Positions 1-12,941 are shown, counted from the stretch's first letter. The stretch is 64,000 bases of DNA from Eucalyptus grandis (GCF_016545825.1 NC_052618.1:11957398-12021397), one strand, 5' to 3'. Translations and numbers: made by a program. Notes: a model not told the origin generated them from the letters alone.

Positions 1-905
1 CTTTACCCATTCAAGAAAGATGACAGGATTTCGTTCTAGCGAGCTCAACGACTGCAAAATTTGATTGATCAGAACAGGGTGCGTTGTGCACGCGGGTCCC
101 GTCCTTTCTGGGGTGGAGTGTTTTCGTCTGTTACGCCTCCATATACGACAAGCAGGGACAGTCTCGGGGTGTCGCCAGGATGAGCACATCCTAGCGACAT
201 GATGTCGTGAGTGCCCCAAGCTTTGACTCTTCCTATATAAGAAAAGCTCGAGGCAGGAGACCCACCACAACCCAATCTCGCACGGACCCTAGAAAGGGAG
301 GCGTCTCCGATGGGTGATCTTGGCAACACAGGCGCTGTTCCTTTGTGTGTATCCGGTATTCATTCACACGATTCTCGCTATTATATCAGTGCTTGTGTTT
401 TCAGGTCACCCCTTTGAGATGATCACACTCTTTCCCTTCCACACATCATTAATGACCCTTCCAAATTAATCGGTATGGCTTCTTTGTCTCGTTGAGATAA
501 GGTGACTCGCTTTAAGGGTTCAACGTGGCGATTGAGGTGCTTTGGAAATTCATTTTCATGGTTATACTTAGCTTCTTTTTCCATATTTGTAATAAGAATC
601 TCTGTGCCAATTTTTTGTGGCCATTATTTCTAGGGAAGTATACTACAATTATGTAAAACTACTGATCGTTGCTTTAGCTGCTTCCTCTGGTCACGACGAG
701 TTGAGATTAAAGTGCTCGTTAGTGATTCACCCCAGTAGAGCATGAGTGAGGTCATAAAAACCTCTTGGACTAGAGGTGGTGTAGAAGAAGTAAAGTCTCT
801 CCAATTCCTCTTCACAGTTTGGATGATCTTGCACAGGTTGACAGTTTGATGTGGTGCAATTTTATGCCAAAAACTCAAGGTACAAGTGCTTAATATGAAG
901 AAAAT
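1..905. other. Unassigned leader region
   Basis: I recognise no gene here. A TATA-like string (tatataa, 234-240) is followed by GC-richer sequence, so a promoter or an old LTR fragment is possible, but no second copy exists in the window to define its ends. The open frames are short and resemble no family I know. Confidence 0.3.
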
Positions 906-1572
906 TATTCAATTGATATAGTAGCACTTAATCCAAAGTTATAATGTACATATCTTCTAGCAGTTGAGTAAGATGCATGCAAACTTATAATACACTCATA
1001 GCCCACGATTCAAAGTTCTATAAGATCAAAAATATTTTGTGCACGTTGTTCGGAAGCTATAAGATGCCCTAAGGAGGTTTGACGGATCACTAAGCACGCG
1101 CAAAGGCTTCCCAAATCCTACTAATTTCAACTTGATTTTCTCATTTGATTATTGAATTTGATTTACTCTAGAGTAGCTGATAACCTTTTTTGGGCTGGTT
1201 AATAGCTTTGGAGTCCATCTTACTCTTTTAAACACAAATTTTCACAAATTTTAGTATTTGATTATGCTAGATTAATCTAATACCTTGTTGCTAGCTTTTT
1301 CCTTTTACGTAAGACGTTTTTCAATGTGGTATTTCCATTTTACTCCTTAACATGGATCTAGATGTCCATGCACAAATACTCAAGCAGATTAATCAATAAT
1401 AAAGCATATAAAGTATGGAAAGCAAAATTGCCCGAGCCATATCGGGCAAAATTAATACAATACCTCGTTAATACACCCTGGAAAACACTCCCGAGAGTGG
1501 TAAATGAATGTATAATCAATGAGGAATCCAAACCATGGATGTCTTAAGTTGACTGTAGAGCCCCCACAAATA
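906..1572 (+). repeat. Direct repeat upstream of PAA1 copy 1
   Basis: This segment is repeated with small changes at 10953-11648. Shared anchors include attcaattgat, agcatataaagtatgg and the block ending ctgtagagcccccacaaata. In both places it joins directly to a 5'-truncated PAA1 exon 1, so the junction at about 1572 predates the duplication. The sequence is AT-rich and no protein is recognised in it. Confidence 0.8.
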
Positions 1573-2467
1573 CTCAACCCCTTCGTCTTCCGCCTCAACC
1601 GCTACGTCTCCCGGTCGCTGCATCGCCGATGTCTCCCGTCTTGGCTCATCGCCCACGGGCTCCGCTGCATCTACGCCGATCGCATCCGCAGCCCGAGCCT
1701 CGCTGAGCCGTCTCTGTCTCCCCCGGCTCCCGCGAGGTTCCGCTTGCGGTGCGTTCCGAGCTCCGCTGCTCCTCTCGGCCCATTCGGCGGACGCGGCGGC
1801 GGCGGCGGCGGCGGCGGCGGTAGCAGCGGCGGGGGAGGCGGAGTCGACGGTGAGGATTGGAAGGTGAAATCGGTGGTGGATGGAGCCGAGGAAGCCTCCG
1901 GTGTCTCCTCTGATGTGATAATTCTCGACGTCGGAGTAAGCCCCTCTCTCTATGTGAATGTACGAGCTGAAGCTTCGATTTTGTCAATGCTTGTCCAACT
2001 TTCCCTGCATTATAATGCTGGAGATGTTATTACGCGGTGCGTATCACGTTTCTTTTTTCAGTGTGCGGCCACTTGAGTGGCTCTGTTTCGTCTCTGCAGG
2101 GAATGACTTGTGGGGGATGTGCAGCGGGTATGGAGAGAATTTTGGAAAATCAAGTGAGTTTGCCACTGCTTTTGTCTTTCTTGTAAGCCATCTTTCGTAT
2201 GAAAAGAATCGTCATCGACTTTAATTAAACCAAGTGTGAGAACTGTCATTTTCTGAATGTGATTTGAACCCAGCGTGTTTTCTCTTTCTTTTTTCTGCTC
2301 TAGCATTGGACAGCCTCAAGTATCTGTTGCCAGCGTAAATCTTACAACTGGGACATCTATTGTATGGCCTGTATCTGAAGCCAAGGCTATGCCTAATTGG
2401 CAAAAAGAGTTGGGAGAAACACTAGCAAAACACTTGACAAATTGTGGCTTTAAGTCTAACCCTTGAG
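1573..2467 (+). pseudogene. PAA1/HMA6-type copper ATPase fragment, copy 1
   Basis: This is the 5' portion of a chloroplast-envelope P1B copper-transporting ATPase gene. Exon 1 (1573-1935) lacks its start codon and encodes the Arg/Ser/Pro-rich transit region, a poly-Gly tract and SSDVIILDVG. Exon 2 (2100-2153) encodes GMTCGGCAAG, with the metal-binding CxxC intact. Exon 3 (2314-2467) encodes PQVSVASVNLTTGT to HLTNCGFKSNP and then an in-frame TGA (2464-2466), where copy 4 has CGA (Arg). GT-AG junctions are present. The rest of the ATPase (transmembrane segments, phosphorylation DKTG, ATP-binding domain) is absent. The family is known to deliver Cu to chloroplast plastocyanin; this copy cannot make a transporter. 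Confidence 0.88.
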
Positions 2468-2680
2468 GTAAGTGGTTTTATTCACCATCTGCTTGCTTGT
2501 TGCAGTTGAATGGGGTTTGGCTGACATTCGTGGATATCATTGTCGCATATAATGTACCTTTTATCACAGATTTTCTGTGTCGAAGACTCCATCTACTAGT
2601 TGGAAGTACGAGTTTTTATATCTGTAATTTTCCCTGTCATATAATACAAACTAACTCCGAGAAGAATATTTTTAATGCTG

Positions 2681-2997
2681 GGGATGGTTGACAAGTTCCC
2701 TGAATGCTCTCATGGATTTGGTTTTGTGACTTTTGATGAGAAGCAAGCAATGGATGAGGCTATTGAGGCTATGAATGGGATGGAATTGGATGTGAGAAAT
2801 ATCATTGAGGAAAAGGCTCAGCCTCAATGTTCAGGTGGAGACCAAGATGTTGATTGCAGTTGTAAATGTGGCCCTGATGGAGATAGTGGTACTCAAGGAG
2901 GATCAGGAAATGACTGCTAAATCAGGACCGTTCTGGTCCCTATGAACATCGTGGTACAGGAAACTTCCATTCGGGTTAGAAAGAATATTCCTGATAG
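2681..2997 (+). pseudogene. RZ-1-type glycine-rich RNA-binding protein fragment, copy 1
   Basis: The segment encodes the second half of an RRM: VDKF, then [20 protein letters not shown] (RNP1 core GFGFVTF), then a region with KAQPQ. The degraded Asp/Arg and Gly-rich tail ends at a splice-donor-like ataggtatgc. This matches the plant RZ-1 family (RRM + CCHC knuckle + Gly-rich tail; nuclear RNA-binding, splicing and cold response). The CCHC knuckle is deleted and the tail has stop codons. The acceptor before it has changed from cag to ctg. It lies 0.2 kb after the PAA1 fragment on the same strand, in the same order as in the other copies. Confidence 0.85.
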
Positions 2998-4870
2998 GTA
3001 TGCACACAGGTTTTTTTCAGATATATTAAAGCAGTTGATGCTGTGCTGATTGAAAAATATTTTGTGCTTGTAGCAGCACAATTGGAGGTACTGCTGTTAC
3101 TTGCTGGAGCCAAAGTCCCTTCTGTTGCATCTCTTCTTTATTGTTCTCTGGGTGGACAACTCTGCTTGATCAGTCTTTTGATGTGCAAACTTTGGCTAAA
3201 AGATTCAACTATTTAATGTCCGTGAATGCTCGTTTTGATATTTTGGTCTGATGACATTGCTTGCTTGACTTAAACAATCAAATTTGGCCTTACTCTGTCA
3301 AGGCTACGATGGGTAGTGGATTCTCTTTTGCTTACAAGCTTTAGCAATTGCAAATGCATCTGAGATTGATCTTGGTTGACTTCTTCATTGGCATTTGCGA
3401 CTGTGGAGTGTGGACAGCTTTCTGGTGTTTAGATGGCTCTTTTGAGGATAGGGCAAGAGATTCACCTGTGGAAATAATGCGTTCTCTCTTTGCAAAAGAG
3501 AAGCTGCCTTAGATATGAATGCCTCTTTTGGCTATGATTTTTTAAAAGTCTTAACTTTTGAAGAGGAGTTAAGCAGGTAAACGCTATCTTTTAAACACAT
3601 TTAATATGTGAGCTTCCTGTCCATAGTCTGCACTATATTAACTCTGCTAAGCTTTCGGCAGTATTCTTGGCTGTTTGTGGTGTTTTGATACACGGTCCTG
3701 TTACTTTCATGTCATAGGACGTGGTTTTAGTCTTAAAAATTTTGAATAGTCCTTTTGTCCTCAGGAAGCTATTACTTTCTGCAATTAACTCTGTAAAATT
3801 CCATCTCACCTTCCACACATTGTACTGATGGATGAGTTCTTTCTCAGTAAAACGTGATCTTTTGGAAGCTTCAGTGAGCATGTCAATTTGATTTGCATTG
3901 TCTTCTTCCTAGCAATCTCCTGTCTGTTGTCATCATCTTCAGTGGAAGATATCTGGTCTCTGTCTCCTCCTTTTGCATGGTGCTTCTATCTTGTTAGGTT
4001 TCCTGGATAAGTTACCCTTTCAGGTGTAATGACGGCTCTTCCTTTGAACTGGCAATGTTCCTAATAAACACATGGTTCTTTTCGCTTGGGCAGCTGTGCG
4101 TGCATTGACTTGCATTTCTGCACAAATGATCTTCACTGCACCTTTTCGGCCCAATCATTTGTGAATGATCATCTATCTTCCCCCTTATTCTTTTAGAAGT
4201 TGTGCTTGCTCCATCTAAAATTGGTACTGGGTTTGATACTCTTAAAAAAAGAAAAAACTGGATATGGCCATCTCCTTTTCAGTTTTTCTCTGTAGTTACT
4301 TGGTTAAGGTTATTGTGCATTCTTAAATATGGCTCTGTAAATGATTATTTCCTTTTCCAGTTGATTGTCAAAATTTTTGGAGATCAAATTGGCAATATGT
4401 GCTCGGCAGGGAAGAGTGAACTATTCTGTTAGAATCAGAGAGGAATTTTATCAAAGTATTGGTTAATTTTCAAGTAGAGTTTGACAGTAGATTCTATCAA
4501 TTTTCTGTTAATCTATGCGACTTTCTTTATATAGTTATTTCTTCAATCTCAGAATTAGTCACATGCATAACTTGATACCTAATGTCAAGGACTTTCTTAT
4601 TAGATTTTCATAATTTCAAAATCATTCCAGATACCCAAAAAGAAAAAAGGAAGCTGAAATAGGAAACCCCAAGGATCTTAATCATCAAATTACAAAGTGA
4701 AAAAATGTCATTGGAGCGCGGTGACCAAATCACCATATGAGTTATAATAACTCCACAATAGGAAATAAAAACCATAGCAGACCACAAAATCACATTTTTG
4801 GAAATTCGAGACTAGGAATTTAATCATGTAGAGTTCATACTTGGAGGGAAAAGCTTTTGTGCTAGTTCTG
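2998..4870 (+). repeat. Conserved downstream segment of the PAA1/RZ-1 module, copy 1
   Basis: No gene is recognised. This is a non-coding block (former RZ-1 intron, 3'UTR and flank) that recurs at 13465-15120, 33942-35831 and 57996-59640. Anchors include tgctgttacttgctgga, ggtgtttagatggctctttt and ggtttcctggataa. All reading frames are interrupted. It shows that the duplicated unit extends well beyond the exons. Confidence 0.75.
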
Positions 4871-5730
4871 TTAGCGAAGTCTTGTTCTGTTGATGGACGA
4901 GAAGACCATACTAGTATGCATGGACTGCATTTTCATCTGGTGCTGAAACATCATCATCATAAGCCCTATGTCTTCAGTCTCATCTCCTCCGTTATCCACC
5001 GATGCTTCCATAGCTTCATCCTCTACACAGTCCAAGTGCGTGCCATAATCGCAGTCTGTGCAATAGTAGCACCAGCATCCCTTGGCGATGCTCTCCCCGG
5101 CACATGTCAAATTGCTCTATTCTTGCGTCTGGGAATAGCACAATGTGAGGGTGCTCGTGGTCCTTGCGCTTTGCCCTTGTCACCAAGTCGGTGCACTCCG
5201 CATAGAGATAGTACTGGCGGATCGAGCCGTTGTAGGAGGATGTGTCCCCGTCGTACCCACATGCGTTACATGTGAATTCTCTCCCCTCGTAAGATGGCAA
5301 GGGAGGAAATGAAGCGGGTGCTCCGGGTGCAACTCATGATGAATAGTTTCCATCGGTTGTCGCTGTCCTCCACTGTCTGGTAATGCTCTTGTTACTTTGA
5401 TAGCCCCATGTTATTGTGTTGCTGGGACGACGGTGCCCTGAAGGTTGGTGTAGGGAAGTAGGTAGCAGGGGATTGGTGCTCTTCAACAGCCTCCACATTT
5501 GGTTGCTTTGCCAACATCCCGAATCTCGATGGCATGGCGATGTCCTGAGCCAGTGATTGGTGCTCGAGGTAGGAGGAGAAGAGTCAGTCCGTATAGCTCA
5601 CGTGTGGGAGAATGATCTCCTGAGGCGGGAGAGGGTTGTTGGTACAATGGACATGGAGGTCGAAGTCGCACGGTGCACAAGAGTAAGAGATGCCGGTGCA
5701 TTAAAGGGTAGTGCATCCAACATGGCAACC
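4871..5730 (-). pseudogene. DC1-domain (Cys/His-rich) protein pseudogene, copy 1
   Basis: Read on the minus strand. A C1-like segment near 5300-5110 has FTCNACGYDGDTSSYN and then AECTDL. Downstream is CWCYYCTDCDYGTHLDCVED (about 5085-5020) and an acidic, Met-rich C-terminus. Farther upstream (about 5730-5560) another frame gives CAPCDFDLHVHC, a second DC1 unit. Ligand positions are damaged: YNCSIC-type residues read YNGSIR, and an HELHP motif lies in a different frame from the domain it should join. DC1 proteins are a large plant family of zinc-binding signalling proteins. This copy is antisense to the PAA1/RZ-1 fragments and has at least two frameshifts. Confidence 0.8.
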
Positions 5731-5850
5731 TATGACATTACCAACTTTCTCTCAAAGAAGGAAAGAAAGTTGGTCAATTATCTCTCTCTTTATGACATTA
5801 CCAACTTTCTCTCAAAGAAGGAAAGAAAGTTGGTCAATTATCTCTCTCTC
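5731..5850. repeat. Two perfect-spacing 60-bp tandem repeats with internal hairpin
   Basis: Two 60-bp units (5731-5790, 5791-5850) are almost identical. Each contains the inverted arms accaactttct and agaaagttggt separated by about 12 bases, so each can fold into a strong stem-loop. A short CT run follows. The hairpin may have promoted replication slippage. Confidence 0.9.
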
Positions 5851-8089
5851 TCTCTCAGGTGAGGTTCACTACTTCAGATCATTGTATACAGCTTCTCGCC
5901 TACATGAAGTGGTCGTGGAAATCATAGCCCATGCTGATCTCTCTCTCTTCTTCAAGTTCATGCTCATGCATGTCATTGGCAGATTAGGGTGATCCTTCTG
6001 TTTAATCGACTCGATTATTCCTTGTGATCACGCTACACTTACAAATTCATAAAAATTGTCCATTTTATTTTTTGGCATCATGTGCCCTTAGTTAAAGGGC
6101 AAGTCAAGTTGTTTCTTGTTCCACGTATGCTTTACTAAAATGGTTAAACTATACTTTTGATCCCTGAACTTGAGAGCAATTTTTTTTCTCCAATCAAATG
6201 CTCCTCAACTTTTAGCTTGTTTCATCAAGTTATGAACTTGTATAGCTTTTCTAATCAAGTCTCTTCAGCTTCAAATATAGTTAATTGGATCCGATAGATC
6301 TTTTTCCATAAACTATCACATCTTTCTCTTGTCTATTTTCATCACCTACATATTCTTTATATTCTCAATTTTTCTTTGACATGCTGTTAGGTTTAACCGT
6401 CTCATTTTTGGTACAACTGCAGATGAGTTGAACCATGATGAGGAATCTATTGAATTTTGCTAAATAAAGGGACCATTCATTGAATAGTCTCACGCTAGTA
6501 TTCCTTTTAGTCTTTTTTATAACAATGAGATGTCTGGGGTAGAGCACTCGACTGGTCATTACTGAGTATTGTGGTCCTTCATTCCCCACACATCATGGGT
6601 AATCACCGAAAATACATGGATCTGTGCTCCTAGCGGCTCAAGAGAAAAGTGCAAGTGTAGTAATTTGAACTCATGTCATGAGTGAAAAAGAAACACAAAT
6701 TTACCACTTAAGGAACGCCTTGGATTTAAATCTGGAGATTATTCTAAAATGAATGAATATGAGACATGGCAAAGTCTAAAATGGTTACCATAGCATGTGA
6801 GACATATATGAATACACAGACAAAATTTTAGCATAATATTTAGTTGGTGCGTTTCATCGTTCTGATTCTACAATATAGGAGTGATTTTACAACTCTATAT
6901 AATGAGTCGCGTGAATCTAATTCTAGTATAAACTATATATATATATTTACTTATAGGTCTTGTTTATAAATGTAATTATAGCCTCCTATTAGGGAAGTGT
7001 TTTACTTCCTATTGGTGGACAAGTCGAGCTTGAGGAATATGCCAGAACTCCAATCTGCACACACGAAACAGGTCGAAGTGTTCGAATATTTTATCTAGAT
7101 TGGCGCTCCAATATTTAAGTTAGGTAGGGAAGAATATGTGCAGATACTGAGCTTAAAAGGAAGATGATAAGCTAAATACTATAAACTTTACTTGAGTCCC
7201 TTGGCAGTATTTATAGACAAGCTTACCCTGGCGGGTGAATGGTCGCTAACATAGGTGATGGCTTGCTTGGACAGGGAGGTCTTTGGCATGCCAGGTGGAT
7301 CACTTACAATTTTACAAATGGGTGGAAATTAGTCTATGGGGAAATTAGTCTATGATATTTGAGCCCAATTCTTTATGGGGTCTATATGGATTTGCACAAG
7401 GCCCATATTCAACCCATTTAGTTTATCAGCTCCAACCCATAATTTGAGACGAAGAAACTTCTTCGGCTGCAAGAAGAGCACACTTGGCTATTACATCCTA
7501 CGTCACGAACACTTCTGACTCTTGCAAGTTAAGTCTTAAAGAGTTGATAATTGGAAAATATAATTGAAAGGAAGAAACAAAAAAGTTTAATGTATGTTAT
7601 TCACAAGATAAAAGGGAAAATAATAGTGTTATACTTAAGTGAACCTTAAAACCTTAAAAGGTCATGTTAGCATCGAATCAAAGCTTGAACGAGATTCATA
7701 ATTTATGGAAGGGCTTTTACCACCACCTTCACACCTCCGTTCATGACTGACGCTCAAGCTCCCTCACTAACTCGACGAGTGAGTCCATGGAGCTGCCCAT
7801 TCTTCGAATGCAACAATTTAAAATTTTTTTTTTTATTAAAAATAGATCATGATCGGGTTGGGCACAGGTTGTCGAATATATACTTTATGTAAATTAGTCA
7901 ATTTTGGCTTGAATTTCGACTTAACCCAAAAAAACCCGTTTGACGGGTGTACATAGACCAATTGGGCACTGGAATTTTGAGTAGCGGACAAACCATTGCT
8001 CCCCCTACCTAGTGGATTTATGCAAGGTGGTGGTCTTGTCGAGGGACGACCCGTCAATTGCGATGGACGCGCCTCGTTATCAAAGGCTC
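5851..8089. other. AT-rich intergenic mosaic
   Basis: No gene is recognised. 5870-6000 and 6130-7000 match parts of the repeated non-coding blocks near 15.65 kb and 45 kb. 7000-7560 is unique here and has tatttataga (TATA-like on the minus strand) near 7210, suggesting an old LTR or promoter fragment. 7830-8060 holds GGGTT/CGGGT-type sequence resembling decayed DNA transposons, but without defined ends. Confidence 0.4.
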
Positions 8090-9540
8090 ACCTTGACCCG
8101 TTGGACAAGGCATGTAACATGTTGGATTAGGTAAGGACATGTAGCGTGGGTCCGATAATGAGCTAAATCCAGAATTGGTTTTTTTTTTTTTTTTTTTTTT
8201 AATTATCCCACATCATGTGTTATCAGGAAATAAGAGAAAGTTGAATAGATGAAACGGATCGACGCTCCTACGACTTTTCACATGTGAGCTGTCTCGCTCA
8301 TGCCACTGTCTAAAGAAGAAGCAGGATCATTGACTTGACTGAAACTCTCGCACTTCTTCAATGAAATGCATCTGCCAACTGCACCTTGTTTACATTTCTA
8401 ACTAGCTATATACCTGCGGATTTATATACGTGCCGAGTCCTTTTACAATTACAAAGAATCTTTTGAATAAAAATGTGATTTTGTTAATATAATAATATGG
8501 ACTTTTTATCATCATTGATTAGTGTGAAAATTCAAGAGAGATAGATTTTGGCATAATGTTGCCTTGAGAAAAGTTTTATTATATTGAGAGCTATATAAAT
8601 CTTTGTACAAAAGAACCAGTATATAATACAAAGAATGATTAATAAAAAGAGATAGTGTATTTTCCTATTCAAGGTGTATCAATTGTAATCCTAGATTGAT
8701 TCAATTAATCACTGTGAAGATTCAAGAGAGATACATCTTGGATGATCTTCCTTGAGAGAAAGTTGCAGTGATTCTTGGGTGATTCATTTATAAGCATTTA
8801 AGGTGTAAAATATAATTTTCATAGTAATATAATAAGTTGGTCCGACATGGATCTAGAAAGTAATATTTTTGAAAGGGATCCTTCTTCACCATAGCGGAGA
8901 TTTTGCTCTTTTTCTCATTATAAGCACTATTTCGAACTTTAAAATAACAAACGATATTTTGACCGCATAAGGTGGGACATTACAGATGTATGAATTTCAT
9001 TTTGCAATAATCTACGATTTCTTAAATATTGTGCGGATAAATGGATTGTCTCATCGTAATATTGTAAATTATGGAAAAGATCATCTCAAATACTTGACTT
9101 CTTTTGCAACTTTGACCTTTCCCTATGTTTATCATTTCACACTCTCCACAACAAAATGCTGATATAACAATTTCATCGAGTCTGGACTTCGTTAATTTTA
9201 GTCTCAATGTGATTGGGAAGAAGATATTTTCTGGAAACTCACGCTAATTATGTTCCATGTACCGGAAAGTCAAAAGATTTTATATTCACGGAAAAGACTA
9301 AAGTCCTCACCCTTATTAGACGGCATGTGCTAATTAGAGATTCAAAGGTAGATTGTAGCCTTGTAGATAAGGACGCAAATGATAATGAACAAAAGTAGGC
9401 CACACGGTGTTTTGGCTTTCAGTGATTGACTTCATCATCAATAGTTTCCTTGCAAAGTGCAATTCACAGCCTTGTAATGTTCTCAACTTGAGAGGTCAAT
9501 GAAAGATCTGTCATGACTATTAGAAGCAAACTCCACTTTT
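8090..9540 (+). repeat. Orphan copy of the LRR receptor-kinase upstream region
   Basis: This segment aligns by eye with 50.0-51.0 kb, immediately upstream of the receptor kinase. Shared strings include gtaaggacatgt, cttttcacatgtgagctgtctcg, gacttgactgaa, gaaaagactaaagtc and the end block ttgtaatgttctcaacttgagagg. The kinase coding region is absent. A poly(T) run of about 22 lies near 8180. This is either a truncated duplicate or a relic of a deleted receptor gene. Confidence 0.65.
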
Positions 9541-10952
9541 AGATTCCATTTGTTTGAAGAAAAACTGCTTTTGAAAAGTTATTTTCTGACTTGCGGCATT
9601 TGTATGATATAAAATTAATCAATCTATCAAAAACATTTTCCAAAAACTGAAAACAACAATTTTAGATAGGAGGAAAATGATTTCTCTTTCTGATGAGATG
9701 GAAATCACTTTCCCCAAACGACTAAACAAATGAAAATAATATTTTTCTTTATCATAAAATTTCAGTTAAACTAATACATCCTTAATGTCAAGCCATGACA
9801 CAGTTTAGATTTTCCTCCATTTCCTATCCATCATGTTCCACTAGTTCCCCATTGAATCACCACGATTTTCAGAGATCTCTCATATGTTCTGCTGGCACAT
9901 TTTAACCACCATTCTATTTAGCCGCTACCGTCACAGAAAGTACAAGCACAACGACATACTTAAATGTCCCATCACCTAATCTGCTCTCACGAGTTGTTCT
10001 AGAACATAGTTGTCCTCCATGAATCTCATTTTAGAAATTTTCACGAGAAAATGTTATATTCTTAATATTGTGTGGAGAAACAAACTATATTATCATGACA
10101 TCGTAATTTATGGAAAATGCGTATATTATAATTTATGAAAAAGTTGATTATCAGACTTTTTAAATAAATGTACTTGCTTAAATTGTGAAATAGACCTACT
10201 TAAGTATAAATTGGCTATGATTGTTTTCTCTGCTTGCAAAGAAAAATAAAGAATTATTATTCCTTAATTGTACAAAAATTAGCTTACCATCAAAAAAGTT
10301 ATTATTAAAATATGTCTTGAGTTTGAGGCGATGAAATTTGATCCAAATAGGAAGTTTCCTAATTTGAATAAGTTTTCTATTTTGGATCATATTCTTTAAT
10401 ATATAAGAAGTGAGTCTTCTTTTGTGAAGAGTATCGAGAAGATGGCTTTTTCATGAATTACACCATGAAGCAATGTGAGAGTGTCGAAGCTAATTAATTC
10501 TTATGGATAAAATTAGTGAATTCCTTTATGAGATTAAAATATTATTTTATGAAAAATTATGAGGGCTAAATACTTTTGAGTTATTTGATATAATTAGAGG
10601 CTGGAAATAGTTAGAATACTTGATTAACTCAAGTGTTGTTGTAATCTTTATTTTATCGCTTGATCTACATCTATGATGATCTCATCCTAAAATAAATCTA
10701 ATGTCTGATTTATTTCTTTATTCTATTTATCTTATTATTCGATCGCTTATTTTCAGCAACCATTATTGTATCAAAATGCTTATTTCTTCCAAATTAGCAC
10801 TCGACCAAAATCGATCAAGCCCATCATCACTCAGATTCATAAGGCCAAGAAATACGGGAACAAAATAATGTCAACAAGCAGTGAATTCACGACAGAACCT
10901 ACGCGCAATCATTATTCCTAGTATAAACAAACGAAAATTGAATCAATAAACT
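9541..10952. other. AT-rich stretch, nothing recognised
   Basis: Strongly AT-rich DNA with only short chance reading frames. I see no exon signatures, terminal repeats or RNA genes. Part of 10030-10200 resembles the receptor-kinase upstream repeats (aatttatggaaaa, attgtgaaatagacctactt). Confidence 0.5.
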
Positions 10953-11648
10953 ATTCAATTGATTTAGTAGCACTTAATCCAACGTTATAATGTACATATC
11001 TTCTAGTAGTTGAAGTAAGATGCATGCAAACTTATAATACACTCATAGCCCAAGATTCAAAGTCCTATAAAATCAAGAATATTTTGTGCACATTGTTCAG
11101 AAGGTTGGAACCCTCCTGAAGGCTATAAGATGTCCTGAGGAGGTTGACGGATTACTAAGCATGCACAAAGCACTTGGTATAGGCTTCCCAAATCCTACTA
11201 ATTTCGATTTGTTTTTCTTATTTGATTATTGAATTTGATTTACTCTAGAGTAGCCCATAACCTTTTTTGGGCTGGTTAATAGCTTTGGAGCCCATCTTAC
11301 TCTTCTGAACACAGATTTTCACAAGTTTCAGTACTTAGTTATGCTAGAATAATCTAATGCCTTTTTGCTAGCTATTCTTTTTTACGTAACATGTTTTTCA
11401 TGTAATATTTTCATTTTACTTTTTAATATGGTTCTAGATGTCCATGCACAAATACTCAAGCAAATTAATCGATAATAAAGCATATAAAGTATGGAAAGCA
11501 AAATAGCCCGAGCCACATCGGACAAAATTAATACAAGACTTGTTAATACACCCTGGAAAACACTCCCGAGAGTGGTAAATGAATGTATAATCAATGAGGA
11601 ATCCAAACCATGGATGTCTTAAGTTGACTGTAGAGCCCCCACAAATAC
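10953..11648 (+). repeat. Direct repeat upstream of PAA1 copy 2
   Basis: This is the counterpart of 906-1572, about 10.05 kb away in direct orientation. It ends at the same junction into 5'-truncated PAA1 exon 1. Small indels and substitutions throughout indicate an old duplication. Confidence 0.8.
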
Positions 11649-12119
11649 TCAACCCCTTCGTCCTCCGCCTCAACCGCTACGTCTCCCGGTCGCTGCATCG
11701 CCGATGCCTCCCCTCTCGGCTCATCGCCCACAGGCTCCGCTGCATCTACGCCGACCGCATCTGCATCCCGAGCCTCGCTCCGGCGCCGTCTCTGTCTCCC
11801 CCGGCTTCCGCGAGGTTCCGCTTGCGGTGCGTTCCGAGCTCCGCTTTTCCTCTCGGCGCATTCGGCGGACGCGGCGGCGGGGGCGGAGGAGTCGACGCTG
11901 AGGATGGGAAGGAGAAATCGGTCGTGGATGGAGCCGAGGAGACCTAAGGGGTGTCACCTCCGATGTCATAATTCTCTACGTCGGAGTAAGCCTCTCTCTC
12001 TCTATATCTCTCGCACTTTATGTAAATGTACGAGCTAAAGCTTCGAATTTTTTTTTCTTTTGGGGCGTGCGGCCACTTGAGAGTCTCTGTTTCGTCTCTG
12101 CAGGGAATGACTCGTGAAG
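11649..12119 (+). pseudogene. PAA1/HMA6-type copper ATPase fragment, copy 2
   Basis: Exon 1 (11649-11985) lacks its start codon and has a stop after GAEET (gacctaagg). Exon 2 starts at 12104 after a good acceptor (ctgcag) with GMTR, but is then cut: ggaatgactcgtg runs straight into gaagagaa, which deletes the second Cys of the CxxC. The deletion continues through exon 3, because the following sequence corresponds to DNA about 1.3 kb farther on in copy 4. The MTR reading is shared with copy 4, grouping copies 2 and 4. Confidence 0.83.
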
Positions 12120-12941
12120 AGAATTTTTTTCTTTCTGAATGCTTAGGTTCAGATCGCTGGTTGGATTTGACTGAAAAATCTCTTATTGTACTTTTAGGGG
12201 CTAGTCATGTTACTTTTAGAATGGATCAGAGTCAATACTTCATGTTCATTGGCTGAACTTGCCAAGTTTTGGATTAGTGCTCTTATCTACAACATGGTTT
12301 TGTGTCATCTATTAGGACATTGTACACTTTTTTAATAGAACAGTTGACATAGCACATCTGGAGATGGAAAATGTGTGTGAAGTTGTATTTCCCAGCGTGG
12401 GTCCCCAGAATTTTGTAATTTGATCAGTGTATGGGCAATAACTGCTCTAGCATTGTGGTTAGTTTGCGTGCTTGAGATCAATTAACTCTAGAAACCTAAG
12501 GTTTTCAATTTTTTGAACATGAGATGTATCTTTGCTGAAATTTCATTTGGTAGTTACTATCATATTAATGTCATATAGCATAATTGCAAAAACCATCCTC
12601 AATTTTGCTTGTCATATTAAATACCGTCCTCTCATTTCAAAATCTACATCATGCATCTCCCAACATAAATTGACCTATTTGCCCGTAGGCACGCTTGAGA
12701 TCTACATTTACACCCAGAAAGTGGAATGCAGCATTGAGGATGTAGTAATTCGAGAAATATGTGTGGGTGCGAGATGCAACCTGACTCCACAACAACAACA
12801 CAAAAAAATGAGAGTGATAATTGAATGTTCTAAAATGTGAGAATAGGGCGTTTGATATGAGGAGCAAAGTCCAGGAAGATATCTGTAATTTTCCATGTCA
12901 TATAATAGATACTAACTCCGGGAAGAATATTTTTAAAGCAG
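12120..12941 (+). other. Intron-derived DNA between PAA1 and RZ-1 fragments, copy 2
   Basis: No gene. This matches 56837-57593 of copy 4 (ctttctgaatgcttaggtt, ctcttattgtacttttaggg). It is the connecting segment between the two pseudogene fragments in the 2/4 type of module. Confidence 0.7.

Noticed and set aside
69..329. 86-codon minus-strand frame at the window start
   Set aside because: No recognisable domain, no splice or start context, and a TATA-like string on the opposite strand within it; chance frame likely.
1646..1987. Arg-rich minus-strand frames opposite PAA1 exon 1 (also 11721-11969, 55299-55739)
   Set aside because: They mirror the GC-rich transit-peptide and poly-Gly coding sequence; they have no family resemblance and are not conserved in frame.
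7836..8057. 73-codon minus-strand frame with PNPIMIYF end
   Set aside because: It is the only copy, has biased composition around decayed transposon-like sequence, and has no exon signals.
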